A stretch of DNA of 64,000 bases from Lachnospiraceae bacterium (lineage in GTDB: Bacteria; Bacillota; Clostridia; Lachnospirales; Lachnospiraceae). Below are positions 46,968 to 57,754 of this stretch, piece after piece. A program made the translations under genes and the position numbers. Numbering within the stretch: the first letter of the stretch is position 1; every line of letters begins with the position of its first letter. The stretch is taken from the NCBI GenBank assembly GCA_017513125.1, contig JAFWDI010000001.1:1-64000 (forward strand). The letters are read 5' to 3'. The notes under the pieces were generated by a model. That model was not told where the DNA came from and searched no databases. It saw only the letters and a program-made list of their open reading frames with translations.

Positions 46968-48104
46968 TCAGGATGCCTGAACCTCGGTCCACAGGTCGAT
47001 CCATCTCTGCAGCGTGTCATTGTCCATATACAGGGACATGTACATTCTCTCAGGCGGATTCGTCAGCCAGAGGTTCGCCAGGGTCTCGTCGTCGAGCGTC
47101 GCCATCACGGCCTCGTTCGCAGGGGTGTGAGGCTGCACCTCGGTCGCCATCGCGTACTGGAAGTCGTGGCCGGTGCAGAAGTCGATCCACGCCATGGCCA
47201 GGTCGGTCTCAGCGCTGCCGTCCACCAGGCAGAAGTAGTCGGCCCAGCCGATCGTGCCTTCCGACGGGTAGATGTACTCGATGTTCATGCCCTGGTTCCG
47301 GAGCTCGGTGATGTTGCTCGGCCAGGCGTTTCCGATGACGACCTGTCCGGACGTGATCGCGCTCATAAAGTCGTCATAGGTGCTCCAGATCGTGCGGATG
47401 TTCGGCTTCAGCTCCATCAGCTTCGCCTGGACCGCGTCCAGATCGGGATCATAGGGATCGTCGCCGTTCACCAGCGCGGCGATCATGATGCAGTTCGTGT
47501 AGTCGTCGAAGAACGCGACCTTGCCCGCGTACTGCGGATCCCACAGATCTGCCCAGCTGTCGATCTCGCTGCCGTCGACCGCGTCGGCGTTATAGAACAT
47601 CGACGTGGTGCCCCAGATCCACGGCACGCCCAGGACTCCGCCGTCAGGCGTCAGAACGTCATCGATGCCGGTGATGTCCTCGCGCAGCTCATCGTAGCAG
47701 GAGATCCGGCTGGTATCGATCGGAGTGATGACGCCCTCGCCGTAATACTGCTGGATGTACATCGGGTTGATGTTGACGACGTCGATCGTGCTCTGGCCGC
47801 CGCTGAGCATCGTCTGCAGCAGTTCCGGATAGGATGTGATGTCGTAGAACTCGACGTTGCAGTTATACAGCTCCTCGAACGCGGCAGCACCGTACTCCTG
47901 ATCCGTCGCGTAGTCCGACCAGTTCGCCACGGTCAGCGTCTGTCCGGAGAAATCCATCTCCTCGCCGGCATCCGCCGCCGAACCGCTGTCAGCACCGCCG
48001 CCTTCGTTTCCGCCGCTGTTTCCGCCGTTTCCGCCGCCGCAGGCAGCCAGCGAGAATGCCATCGCGGCAGCCGCGATCAGACAAACAATTCTTTTGATCT
48101 TCAT
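46968..48104 (-). CDS. PotD-like extracellular solute-binding lipoprotein
   Basis: The 378-residue protein from the ATG at 48104 has lipobox LAAC (Cys22), a Gly/Ser-rich linker and a family 1 binding fold close to PotD/PotF: TLTVANWSDYATDQE, LLQTMLSGGQSTIDVVNINPMYI, and VLGVPWIWGTTSMFYNAD. The ligand may be a polyamine, but the link to a glycosidase in the same cluster leaves a sugar derivative or other solute open. A palindrome-bearing promoter region lies upstream. Confidence 0.92.
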   Translation of the reverse strand: MKIKRIVCLIAAAAMAFSLAACGGGNGGNSGGNEGGGADSGSAADAGEEMDFSGQTLTVANWSDYATDQEYGAAAFEELYNCNVEFYDITSYPELLQTMLSGGQSTIDVVNINPMYIQQYYGEGVITPIDTSRISCYDELREDITGIDDVLTPDGGVLGVPWIWGTTSMFYNADAVDGSEIDSWADLWDPQYAGKVAFFDDYTNCIMIAALVNGDDPYDPDLDAVQAKLMELKPNIRTIWSTYDDFMSAITSGQVVIGNAWPSNITELRNQGMNIEYIYPSEGTIGWADYFCLVDGSAETDLAMAWIDFCTGHDFQYAMATEVQPHTPANEAVMATLDDETLANLWLTNPPERMYMSLYMDNDTLQRWIDLWTEVQAS

Positions 48105-48194
48105 TTCTCTCTCCTTTTCGTTTCGGGTAAACCTGTATCTTCTTTCCGGGCTTCTCCCCGGGGCGCCTCGCTCCGGCGCCGTTTCCCGCAGATT

Positions 48195-48214
48195 ATATAC
48201 TAAATAAAGTATAT
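48195..48214. promoter_or_regulatory. Palindrome in the promoter region of the PotD-like operon
   Basis: The perfect inverted repeat ATATACT-AAATAA-AGTATAT lies about 90 bases before the start codon and contains TATACT and overlaps TATAAT on the minus strand. It could be a repressor site over the -10 region; which element is used is unclear. Confidence 0.4.
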
Positions 48215-48325
48215 CATAGGGGTCGTTTTCGATACAATACCATTCGATGCACGCGGGGCAATGCAGGAGCGGGCGCAAACGCGCCCGGCAGAGCAGCGGG
48301 ATGCGCCCCGCAAACGCGACTCGTA

Positions 48326-48470
48326 AAGCAGCGAGATGTGACTCCCTTGCAGCCTCGCTGCGCTCGACTGCAAGTATCGTCGCAGTCGCTGTCTAAAAAC
48401 GCATTAAAAAGAGCCCGCAAATGCAAGCACTTGCGGGCTCTTTTATGCGTTTTTTCACATCTCGCTGCTT
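48326..48470. repeat. Nested inverted-repeat block downstream of tuf
   Basis: The outer arms are a perfect 16-bp inverted repeat, AAGCAGCGAGATGTGA (48326-48341) and its complement (48455-48470). Inside lie GACTGC/GCAGTC and a long near-perfect stem (48395-48420 with 48431-48454). Just outside, GGGCGC-AAAC-GCGCCC (48271-48286) is enclosed by GCGGGGC/GCCCCGC. No target-site duplication is seen, so a mobile origin is unproven. Confidence 0.75.
48395..48454 (-). terminator. Rho-independent terminator of the str operon (tuf)
   Basis: The stem GAGCCCGCAA/TTGCGGGCTC (10-base loop) is extended by A/T tracts and ACGCAT/ATGCGT. On the minus strand it is followed by TTTTTAATGCG, directly downstream of tuf. 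Confidence 0.8.
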
Positions 48471-48478
48471 CGCGGATA

Positions 48479-49666
48479 TTACTCGATGATGCTGACGACA
48501 GCACCCGAACCGACCGTACGGCCGCCCTCACGGATAGCGAAACGCAGACCTTCCTCGATAGCGATCGGGTGGATCAGCTCGATGGTCATCTCGACGTTAT
48601 CGCCGGGCATGCACATCTCGGTGCCGGCAGGCAGCTCGATGACGCCGGTCACGTCCGTGGTACGGAAGTAGAACTGAGGTCTGTAGTTGTTGAAGAAAGG
48701 AGTGTGGCGGCCGCCCTCTTCCTTCTTCAGGACGTAGACCTGAGCAGTGAACTTCGTGTGCGGATGAATGGTGCCGGGCTTCGCCAGAACCTGACCTCTC
48801 TGGATCTCGGTTCTCTGGATACCACGCAGCAGGGCGCCGATGTTGTCGCCGGCCTGACCCTCGTCCAGCAGCTTATGGAACATCTCAACGCCGGTGCAGA
48901 CGGTCTTTCTGCTCTCGTCCTTCAGACCCACGATCTCGACTTCGTCGGAGACATGGATGACACCACGCTCGACACGGCCGGTAGCCACGGTGCCGCGGCC
49001 GGTGATCGTGAAGACGTCCTCGACGGGCATCAGGAAAGGCTTATCGACGTCGCGCTCAGGGTTCGGGATGTACTCATCCACGACGTTCATCAGCTCGATG
49101 ACAGCGTCGCCCCAAGGGCCGTCCGGATCCTGCAGAGCCTGCAGAGCGGAACCGCGGACGATCGGGCAGTCATTGAAATCATACTCCTCGAGGGTCTCGG
49201 TGACTTCCATCTCAACCAGCTCGATCAGCTCCTCGTCGTCGACCATGTCGCACTTGTTCAGGAACACGACGATGTAGGGAACGCCGACCTGGCGGGCCAG
49301 AAGGATGTGCTCCTTCGTCTGAGCCATAACGCCGTCGGTCGCAGCCACGACCAGGATCGCGCCGTCCATCTGCGCAGCACCGGTGATCATGTTCTAGACG
49401 TAGTCAGCATGACCGGGGCAGTCAACGTGCGCATAGTGGCGGTTCGGAGTCTCATACTCAACGTGAGCGGTCGAGATGGTGATACCACGCTCTTTCTCTT
49501 CCGGAGCCTTATCGATCGCGTCGAAAGCGACTTCCTGGCCGAGACCGTATCTGTGGTTCAGCACGTAGGTAATAGCGGCGGTAAGGGTGGTCTTACCATG
49601 GTCGATGTGACCGATCGTACCGATATTACAATGCGGTTTAGTTCTCTCAAATTTTTCTTTCGCCAT
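48479..49666 (-). pseudogene. tuf: Elongation factor Tu gene interrupted by an in-frame TAG
   Basis: The reading frame codes for a 395-residue EF-Tu with an intact GTPase domain ([18 protein letters not shown]) and both beta domains, and a normal C-terminus (SGAVVSIIE). Codon 91 (49394-49396) is TAG where all EF-Tu proteins have Lys in GHADYVKNMITG; a single A-to-T change in AAG explains it. All other residues look functional. TAG is an ordinary stop elsewhere in this window. Possible explanations are a sequencing or assembly error, a second intact tuf copy elsewhere, or suppression. It is the last gene of the str operon. Confidence 0.9.
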
Positions 49667-49778
49667 TTTAGTTAGTCCTCCTTAGACTGGCTGCTCGCAC
49701 AGGAGCAATGGTTTCATGTCTCTTTTGCTTCACGCAAGTCAGAGCCATTATAATGTGTACATTTTTCATTTTCAAGCG

Positions 49779-51890
<2,112 letters not shown>

Positions 51891-51908
51891 GAAAAAATGC
51901 CTCCCGAA

Positions 51909-52379
51909 TTAGAAACGATAGTGTGCGAAAGCCTTGTTCGCCTCCGCCATACGATGCATGTCCTCTTTCCGCTTCACGGACGCGCCGGTGCCGTTTGCGG
52001 CATCCATGATCTCGTTCGCCAGACGCTCTTTCTGCGTCTTCTCGGAACGGGCGCGGCTGAAGTTCGTGAGCCAGCGGAGCGCCAGAGCCTGTCTGCGCTC
52101 GGGTCTGACGTCAACGGGGACCTGATAGGTCGCGCCGCCGACTCTCTTCGCCTTGACTTCGAGCTGAGGCATGATGTTCGACATGGCCGTCTCGAAAACT
52201 TCCAGGGCGGGCTTGCCGGTCTGAGCCTCGATCTGCTCGAACGCTCCATATACGATCTTCTGTGCGACTCCCTTTTTGCCGTCCAGCATGATGTTGTTGA
52301 TCAGCTTGGTGACGACCTTCGAACCGTACAGAGGATCAGCCAAAATTTCTCTTTTCGGAGTATGTCCTCTACGTGGCAT
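51909..52379 (-). CDS. rpsG: 30S ribosomal protein S7
   Basis: The 156-residue protein starts [21 protein letters not shown] and is full length; it nucleates assembly of the 30S head. GGAGGGAAG precedes the ATG. It follows rpsL by 156 bases in which no gene is seen. Confidence 0.98.
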   Translation of the reverse strand: MPRRGHTPKREILADPLYGSKVVTKLINNIMLDGKKGVAQKIVYGAFEQIEAQTGKPALEVFETAMSNIMPQLEVKAKRVGGATYQVPVDVRPERRQALALRWLTNFSRARSEKTQKERLANEIMDAANGTGASVKRKEDMHRMAEANKAFAHYRF

Positions 52380-52535
52380 AATCTTCCCTCCTTAACACTA
52401 AAAATCGTTAGATCACAGGTACTCACATTTATAAGTGCTCATGCCGGCTTTCGGGACATACCCTGTGCCTGCAGCCATCAGGCGGATACGTATGCCGTGC
52501 ACGATATACAAATGCTGCGACTGTTGGATCAGTGA

Positions 52536-52952
52536 TTACTTTTTCTTCGGTCTCTTCGCGCCGTACTTGGAACGGGCCTGTCTTCTGTCGGCCACGCCGG
52601 CGGTGTCCAGGGTGCCTCTGACGATGTGGTATCTGGTACCGGGCAGATCCTTGACACGGCCTCCGCGGATAAGCACTACGGAGTGCTCCTGCAGGTTATG
52701 GCCTTCGCCGGGGATGTAGCTCGTGACCTCGATGCCGTTCGAGAGACGGACACGCGCGATCTTACGGAGTGCGGAGTTCGGCTTCTTAGGGGTAGCCGTC
52801 TTCACCGCGGTGCAGACTCCGCGCTTCTGGGGAGAAGCCTTATCGGTCGCCTTCTTCTGCAGGGAGTTATAACCCTTCAGCAGAGCGGGTGCCTTCGGCT
52901 TCTTCTCAGCTGACTGACGTCCTTTACGAACCAGCTGGTTAAATGTAGGCAT
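52536..52952 (-). CDS. rpsL: 30S ribosomal protein S12
   Basis: The 138-residue protein starts [16 protein letters not shown] at 52952, after GGAGGAAAACGT. The [11 protein letters not shown] and [13 protein letters not shown] segments of the decoding centre are wild type at the lysines where streptomycin-resistance changes usually occur. It is the first gene of the str operon. Confidence 0.98.
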   Translation of the reverse strand: MPTFNQLVRKGRQSAEKKPKAPALLKGYNSLQKKATDKASPQKRGVCTAVKTATPKKPNSALRKIARVRLSNGIEVTSYIPGEGHNLQEHSVVLIRGGRVKDLPGTRYHIVRGTLDTAGVADRRQARSKYGAKRPKKK

Positions 52953-53042
52953 ACGTTTTCCTCCTGTCAATATCGTTTTCTGCGTACCGTGGCTGTCGGT
53001 TTTCAGGGCGCACGAATACTCTTCGCGCGCATACGCCTGAAT

Positions 53043-53072
53043 ATTATAGACATTGCCCCGCGTCGGTGTCAA
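53043..53072 (-). promoter_or_regulatory. Promoter of the str operon
   Basis: On the minus strand a perfect TTGACA (53067-53072), an 18-base spacer and a perfect TATAAT (53043-53048) lie about 90 bases before rpsL. It is one of the strongest promoters in the window, fitting its position. Confidence 0.85.
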
Positions 53073-53139
53073 GCATTTTAGTCTGCGCGGCTCTGATGCT
53101 TTCCGCGGCCCGCCCTGCGAAGGTTTCTCCGCGTTTCTC

Positions 53140-53168
53140 TTGCAAAAAAAGAAGGGCAATGTTATCAT
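53140..53168 (+). promoter_or_regulatory. Promoter of the small membrane protein gene
   Basis: TTGCAA (53140-53145), a 17-base spacer and TATCAT (53163-53168) with an upstream TG form an extended -10 promoter, divergent from the str promoter about 70 bases away. Confidence 0.65.
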
Positions 53169-53244
53169 TTATCGGGTGTGTCGCGCCCCTTTTCCGGGGC
53201 CGCGAAGACCGAACTTATCCTATTTAAATGTGGAGGAGCATATC

Positions 53245-53724
53245 ATGCCCGCAGCACTGGTAACCGTCACCCCCGCTTTCTGGGTCATCATCATTATCCT
53301 TGCGGCCGTCGTCGCCGTTCTGCTGATCCTCGTTTTCATCGGAAAGCGCGCACAGAAGCGCCAGGCGCAGAACGAAGACATCATCCGTGCGAACGCGCAG
53401 GTCGTATCGGTACTCGTAATCGATAAGAAGAAGATGAAGATCACGCAGGCCGGCCTTCCCGATCTGGCTCTCGCCGAAGTGAAGTGGTATCAGAAGATCC
53501 AGAAGATCCCGGTGGTTAAGGTCAAGGTCCAGAACCGCATCGCGAACGTGCTCTGCGACGTCAGAGTGTACGACGCGCTTCCGGTGAAGTCCGAGGCGAA
53601 AGTCGTCCTGAGCGGACTCTACATCACAGAGATCCGCAGCATTCGCGGCGGCGCGATCCTGCAGCCGGAGAAGAAAAAGACGCTGTGGCAGCGTTTTACC
53701 GGCATCTTCACGAAGAAAAAATAA
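53245..53724 (+). CDS. Hypothetical membrane-anchored protein of 159 residues
   Basis: The protein has one N-terminal membrane helix (about 9-33, FWVIIIILAAVVAVLLILVF) and a basic cytoplasmic part with a mixed alpha/beta domain (VVSVLVIDKKKMKITQAGLP to VVLSGLYITEIRSIRGG). It ends in a Lys-rich tail (FTGIFTKKK). No known family is recognised. GGAGGAGCATATC precedes the ATG at 53245. It is a single-gene unit with its own promoter and terminator, divergent from the str operon. Confidence 0.8.
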   Translation: MPAALVTVTPAFWVIIIILAAVVAVLLILVFIGKRAQKRQAQNEDIIRANAQVVSVLVIDKKKMKITQAGLPDLALAEVKWYQKIQKIPVVKVKVQNRIANVLCDVRVYDALPVKSEAKVVLSGLYITEIRSIRGGAILQPEKKKTLWQRFTGIFTKKK

Positions 53725-53749
53725 GCGCAGTTTCCGAGAGAGACATGAG

Positions 53750-53785
53750 GCGCCGCGGTCCCGAAAGGTTCCGCGGCGCTTTTGA
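53750..53785 (+). terminator. Terminator after the small membrane protein gene
   Basis: The stem GCGCCGCGG/CCGCGGCGC with a short loop is followed by TTTTGATTATT. Confidence 0.75.
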
Positions 53786-53872
53786 TTATTCAATTCTTCG
53801 AAAAAAAGTGTATAATAAATCTGCTGTTAATGTTCTTTTGGTTTTGATCGCCCGGCGAACGCGGAGGATCCT

Positions 53873-54985
53873 ATGGACTGGCTCTATCGCTTATCTGACA
53901 GACTGAACACCTACTACCGTGCGACGGACATCCCTGTATGCATCCTGGGTACGGACGGAACACTGATGAACTCCATCGGCCATGAAAACCGCTCCGCCGC
54001 CTCGAAAAATCTGTGCGAGCGCGACTGCCCCTGCGCGGAGATCCGCGCGCTCGGCTGTTCGGAAGCCGGCCACCTGGACCAGACGTTCATCTGCCCTTCC
54101 GCCCGCCTGTTCTTCTCGCTGCCCTGCGCCCAGAATGGCCGGACCCGCGCGGTCCTGCTGGCGGGGCCGATTCCCGAGCAGTCCGATCCGCAGAAGAACC
54201 GCTATCTGAGTAAGCTCCTCGCAGCCGCCACGGACCGGATCCCCGGCCCCGAGGAGGCTGCCGTTATGCGCACGGCCGAGGAGCGCCAGAAGATAAACGA
54301 CTATTTCCGCCTCCTCATGGACGACGACTTCACGTTCGCGGACGCGACCGCGGACGAGAAGCGCCTGATCGAGGACGTCATCAGCGGCGATAAGGAGCAC
54401 GCGCAGAAACTCCTGAAGAAGATCATCAGCCGCATCTATTCCGAGTCCGGAAACGACTTCAACATGATCCGCATGCAGGCGATCGACCTGACCGCCCTGC
54501 TCTCCCGCGCGATCGCGGAGGCCGGCATGGACGCGGAGAACGTCTACCACATCTCGGAGCGGGCGATGAACGAGATCCTGCTCGCGTCCGACCTGACCGA
54601 TTTCTCGATCCGCATGCTGGAGATTCTGGACTCGTTCATGTCTTCCGCCTTTGCGAAGTATCCGCAGGCGACCTCCGCGGCGATCCGCGACGCGGTCATC
54701 TACATCAGCGATCACTACAGCGAAGACCTCTCGCTGCAGGAGACCGCGGAGCACGTTTCGATGAACGCTTCGTACTTCTCGTCCCTGTTTAAGCGGATCA
54801 TGGGCACCAGTTTTTCCGAGTACCTGACCGAGAAGCGCATCGCACAGGCGAAGCTTCTGCTCAGACACGGAAACACGGCCATCGCGGATATCGCGGCGGC
54901 CGTGGGATACGAAAACCAGAGCTATTTTTCCAGAGTGTTTAAATCCAAGACCGGGATGAGCCCGAACAAGTACCGGCACTCGTAA
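53873..54985 (+). CDS. AraC-family regulator with N-terminal Cys-rich sensor
   Basis: The 370-residue protein has a sensor domain (about 1-110) resembling the PocR type, with several cysteines (CERDCPCAEIRALGC and FICPSARLFF). A helical region (about 130-265) follows. The C-terminal AraC double HTH (about 270-370) has ATSAAIRDAVIYISDHYSEDLSLQETAEHV and GYENQSYFSRVFKSKTGMSPNKYR. A metabolite or metal signal is possible. Its target is not evident: the downstream gene is convergent. A TATAAT at 53811-53816 is a candidate -10. Confidence 0.88.
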   Translation: MDWLYRLSDRLNTYYRATDIPVCILGTDGTLMNSIGHENRSAASKNLCERDCPCAEIRALGCSEAGHLDQTFICPSARLFFSLPCAQNGRTRAVLLAGPIPEQSDPQKNRYLSKLLAAATDRIPGPEEAAVMRTAEERQKINDYFRLLMDDDFTFADATADEKRLIEDVISGDKEHAQKLLKKIISRIYSESGNDFNMIRMQAIDLTALLSRAIAEAGMDAENVYHISERAMNEILLASDLTDFSIRMLEILDSFMSSAFAKYPQATSAAIRDAVIYISDHYSEDLSLQETAEHVSMNASYFSSLFKRIMGTSFSEYLTEKRIAQAKLLLRHGNTAIADIAAAVGYENQSYFSRVFKSKTGMSPNKYRHS

Positions 54986-55018
54986 GCCGCACTGCCGGAG
55001 CCGTGCCGACGGACCGGC

Positions 55019-55954
55019 TCACGCCCACAGATCTTTCGGATAGACCGCCGCCTCTTTCAGAGCGGCGATCTCTTCTTTTACGCGGTCCAGATCCTCGCGG
55101 TAGGTGATGCCGTACCAGTCCGCGTCCGTCTTCAGCACGCGCACGCGGGCGCCGGCCTCCATCGCCTGCGCCGCCGCGGTCGGAAGGTAATACTCCTTCT
55201 TCAGGGGATCCAGAGGCGCTTCCTCCTCCAGGAACCGCACGAACCCGGCGCGCAGCACCTCGAAGAACTCCGGACCGAAGCCCCAGAAGTTCATGGACAC
55301 GGTCGTGTCGGGCGCGAGCGGGACGAAGGTCTCGCCGTCCTCGGTGTACGCGATCTCCCCGCCCTCACGGCGCACGATCTTCACCCGCTCCGTGATCCGC
55401 GTCAGGAAACCGTCCGCGTCCGTCTCACACTCGCCGCGCGAGACCGAACCGTTCTCGGTGACGGTCTTTTCGAGCTCGTATCCGCACATCGCGTACTCGC
55501 CGGCCGCTCTGGGTCCGGAAAGGAACCGGTACATCTCCCGGAAGGCGTCCCTGCCGTAGAAGTCATCGGCATTGATCACGCAGAAGGGGACTTTCACCGC
55601 CTCCGCCGCGCACAGGACCGCCTGCCCGGTGCCCCAGGGCTTCGTACGGGTCTCCAGCGCCGCGCGCGCCGCGCCGTCCTTCACGAGCGCCGCCGCCCCT
55701 TCGGGCAGCTCCGCCTTCTGGAACACGTAGGAGACGCGGAAAAAGCGCTCCGCGTTCCGGCCGACGTCCTCGCGGAAGCTCTCATACATCTCTTCCTTTA
55801 TCACAAAGACCAGCTCGTCAAACCCGGCCTTCCGCGCGTCATACATCGAAAAATCGATCAGGCGGTCGCCCTCCGCGTCCACGGGGGTCGTCTGCTTCGA
55901 GCCGCCGAACCGGCTGCCCATGCCCGCCGCCATGATCACCAGCGCACAGCTCAT
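55019..55954 (-). CDS. Nucleotidyltransferase-fold protein (sugar-phosphate type)
   Basis: The 311-residue protein starts with the nucleotide-binding loop MAAGMGSRFGGSKQ (GxGxRxGG) of NTP-transferases and has WGTGQAVLCAA and the metal Asp motif INADDFYG. It would make an NDP-sugar or similar; the substrate is unknown. The start overlaps ddl by 4 bases, so it is the last gene of the ppi-ddl operon. It lacks the C-terminal left-handed beta-helix of GlmU. Confidence 0.85.
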   Translation of the reverse strand: MSCALVIMAAGMGSRFGGSKQTTPVDAEGDRLIDFSMYDARKAGFDELVFVIKEEMYESFREDVGRNAERFFRVSYVFQKAELPEGAAALVKDGAARAALETRTKPWGTGQAVLCAAEAVKVPFCVINADDFYGRDAFREMYRFLSGPRAAGEYAMCGYELEKTVTENGSVSRGECETDADGFLTRITERVKIVRREGGEIAYTEDGETFVPLAPDTTVSMNFWGFGPEFFEVLRAGFVRFLEEEAPLDPLKKEYYLPTAAAQAMEAGARVRVLKTDADWYGITYREDLDRVKEEIAALKEAAVYPKDLWA

Positions 55955-57057
55955 GCTTCGCCCTCCGCTTCGTCTGCGCTCGCCGCGTAGACCGTGTAGC
56001 TGTCCTCGCGCAGGAACGCTGTCCGGATCAGCCGCCCGACCAGTTCATCGGCCGAAACGCCGGCGGCCTCCCACAGCATCGGGTACATGCTGATCGCGGT
56101 GAAGCCGGGCAATGTATTGATCTCGTTAAACACCGGCTCTCCCTCCGCGGTCACGAAGAAGTCCACGCGCGACAGGCCGAATCCGTCGACCGCGTCGAAG
56201 ATCGCCGCCGCGTCCTTTCGCACCTTCTCGGCAGCGCCTTCCGGCAGGACCGGGTCGACGACGGTGCGGGAATCGGCATTGTTATATTTCGAATCAAAGT
56301 CGTAGAAACTGCCCGCCGAGAGGATCTCGCCGACGCCGCTCGCGATCGTGCCTTCCGGCGTGCTCATGACCGCACACTCGATCTCGCGGCCCACGATCGT
56401 TTCCTCGACCAGGACCTTCGTGTCGTGTTTCACCGCCTCGGTGAGCGCGGCCGCCAGCCCCGCTGCGTCATGCGCCTGGCTGACGCCCTTGGAAGAGCCC
56501 GCGCGCGAGGGCTTCACGAACATCGGGTAATCCAGCTTCGCCTCGCACTTCGCGATCGCCGCGTCCATATCCGCGAGATCCTTCTTCATGACGAGCACGT
56601 AGCGCGCCTGGCGGACCCCCAAAAGGTCGACGATGATCTTCGTGAAGACCTTGTCCATCGTGACCGCCGACGCAAGCACGCCGCAGCCCACGTAAGGGAT
56701 ACCGGCCATCTCGATCAGGCCCTGCAGGGTGCCGTCTTCGCCCCAGATACCGTGCATGACGGGGAAGATCACGTCCACGCGGATCTCCTCCCAGCCGTTT
56801 TCGGTCTGCGCGAGGAAGCCGTGCGTCGCGGTGTCGGGCGACAGCAGCGCGGGACGGCCCTTCTTCTCCCAGACTCCGCCGCGGATGTCATCCGTGCCGG
56901 CGACGGTCAGCCAGCGGCCGTCCTTCGTGATTCCGAAAATAAAAACTTCGTACTGCTCTCTGTCGATGCGGTCAATGATATTCGGCGCCGAAATGCAGGA
57001 AATATCATGCTCGGAGGATCTCCCTCCGAAAATTACACCGATGCGGGTCTTCTCCAT
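55951..57057 (-). CDS. ddl: D-alanine--D-alanine ligase
   Basis: The 368-residue ATP-grasp enzyme makes D-Ala-D-Ala for peptidoglycan. RIGVIFGGRSSEHDISCISA at the N-terminus, HGIWGEDGTLQGLIEMAGIPYVG, and the late FNEINTLPGFTAISMYP motif are all normal. It starts two bases after the GntR stop, whose last codons supply the GGAGG. Confidence 0.97.
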   Translation of the reverse strand: MEKTRIGVIFGGRSSEHDISCISAPNIIDRIDREQYEVFIFGITKDGRWLTVAGTDDIRGGVWEKKGRPALLSPDTATHGFLAQTENGWEEIRVDVIFPVMHGIWGEDGTLQGLIEMAGIPYVGCGVLASAVTMDKVFTKIIVDLLGVRQARYVLVMKKDLADMDAAIAKCEAKLDYPMFVKPSRAGSSKGVSQAHDAAGLAAALTEAVKHDTKVLVEETIVGREIECAVMSTPEGTIASGVGEILSAGSFYDFDSKYNNADSRTVVDPVLPEGAAEKVRKDAAAIFDAVDGFGLSRVDFFVTAEGEPVFNEINTLPGFTAISMYPMLWEAAGVSADELVGRLIRTAFLREDSYTVYAASADEAEGEA

Positions 57058-57058
57058 C

Positions 57059-57754
57059 TCAGCCTCCGATCTCGTTCTGTTTCTTCTCGATATGTGCGTG
57101 GACCAGCTCCTGCTGCGAACGCAGGTGCGCCACGATCCTCTCCGCGGCTCCGTAGGGATCCCGTTTGCGGAGATTCTCGGCGATGTGCCGGTGGTCCGAG
57201 GCCAGCTGCTCGCGGCTCTCGGGCGTCTTCAGGTGTTCGATGCGGAACCGGTACATCTGTTCGCGCATGTTGTGTGCCAGAAGCAGGAGCTTATCGTTCT
57301 GGGCGCCCTCATAGATCACGTGGTGGAAGCCCTCGTCCGCCTCGGCCATCTCGATCAGGTCCACCTCGGCCCGGCCGATCGCCTTCTCGAAGGCCTGCTC
57401 GGCTGCCTCCAGACGTTCAAACCCTTCCTCCGACATGCGGCTGCATGCCAGGCGCACCGCGAGCACTTCGAGCGCCTCGCGCACCTCAAGGACTTCCCGC
57501 AGATCCTTGTCGCGGATATCCGCCACGACAGCCCCGCGGTGAGGGACGGTCACGACGAGGCCGTCCTTCTCCAGCATCTGAATCGCCTCGCGGACCGGTG
57601 TGCGGCTTACGCCCATCTTATCCGCCAGTTTCATCTCCATCAGCCGCTGACCGGGAGCGAGTTCGCCCCGGAGTATGGCCCTGCGGATCCTCCGAAAAAC
57701 GATATCCCTGAGAGGAAGATTTTTCTCAACGTTCCAATTCTGTTCACCCATCAT
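57059..57754 (-). CDS. GntR-family regulator, FadR/FCD type
   Basis: The 231-residue protein has an N-terminal winged helix (LAPGQRLMEMKLADKMGVSRTPVREAIQMLEKDGLV) and a C-terminal FCD effector domain with Asp/His metal-type residues (EVREALEVLAVRLA, FHHVIYEGAQN, DHRHIAENL). Its start overlaps the ispE stop in ATGA. A GntR gene directly after ispE is a recurrent clostridial arrangement. The effector, probably a carboxylic acid, is unknown. Confidence 0.92.
   Translation of the reverse strand: MMGEQNWNVEKNLPLRDIVFRRIRRAILRGELAPGQRLMEMKLADKMGVSRTPVREAIQMLEKDGLVVTVPHRGAVVADIRDKDLREVLEVREALEVLAVRLACSRMSEEGFERLEAAEQAFEKAIGRAEVDLIEMAEADEGFHHVIYEGAQNDKLLLLAHNMREQMYRFRIEHLKTPESREQLASDHRHIAENLRKRDPYGAAERIVAHLRSQQELVHAHIEKKQNEIGG

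Larger units (their letters stand above)
48105..48478. other. 374-base gap between the PotD-like gene and tuf
   Basis: No gene is seen. Near the PotD-like gene there is an A+T-rich promoter region with a palindrome (48195-48214). The stretch 48250-48475 is almost entirely nested inverted repeats, including the tuf terminator. Confidence 0.7.

Noticed and set aside
48326..48470. Insertion sequence or integrated mobile element
   Set aside because: There is no transposase and no target-site duplication; the structure may still be a repeat element, so it is kept as a finding but not called mobile.
49391..49399. Genome-wide reassignment of TAG to an amino acid, to explain the tuf interruption
   Set aside because: cobU (2680), mcsB (26048) and the cohesin gene (29443) all end properly in TAG, so TAG works as a stop in this genome.
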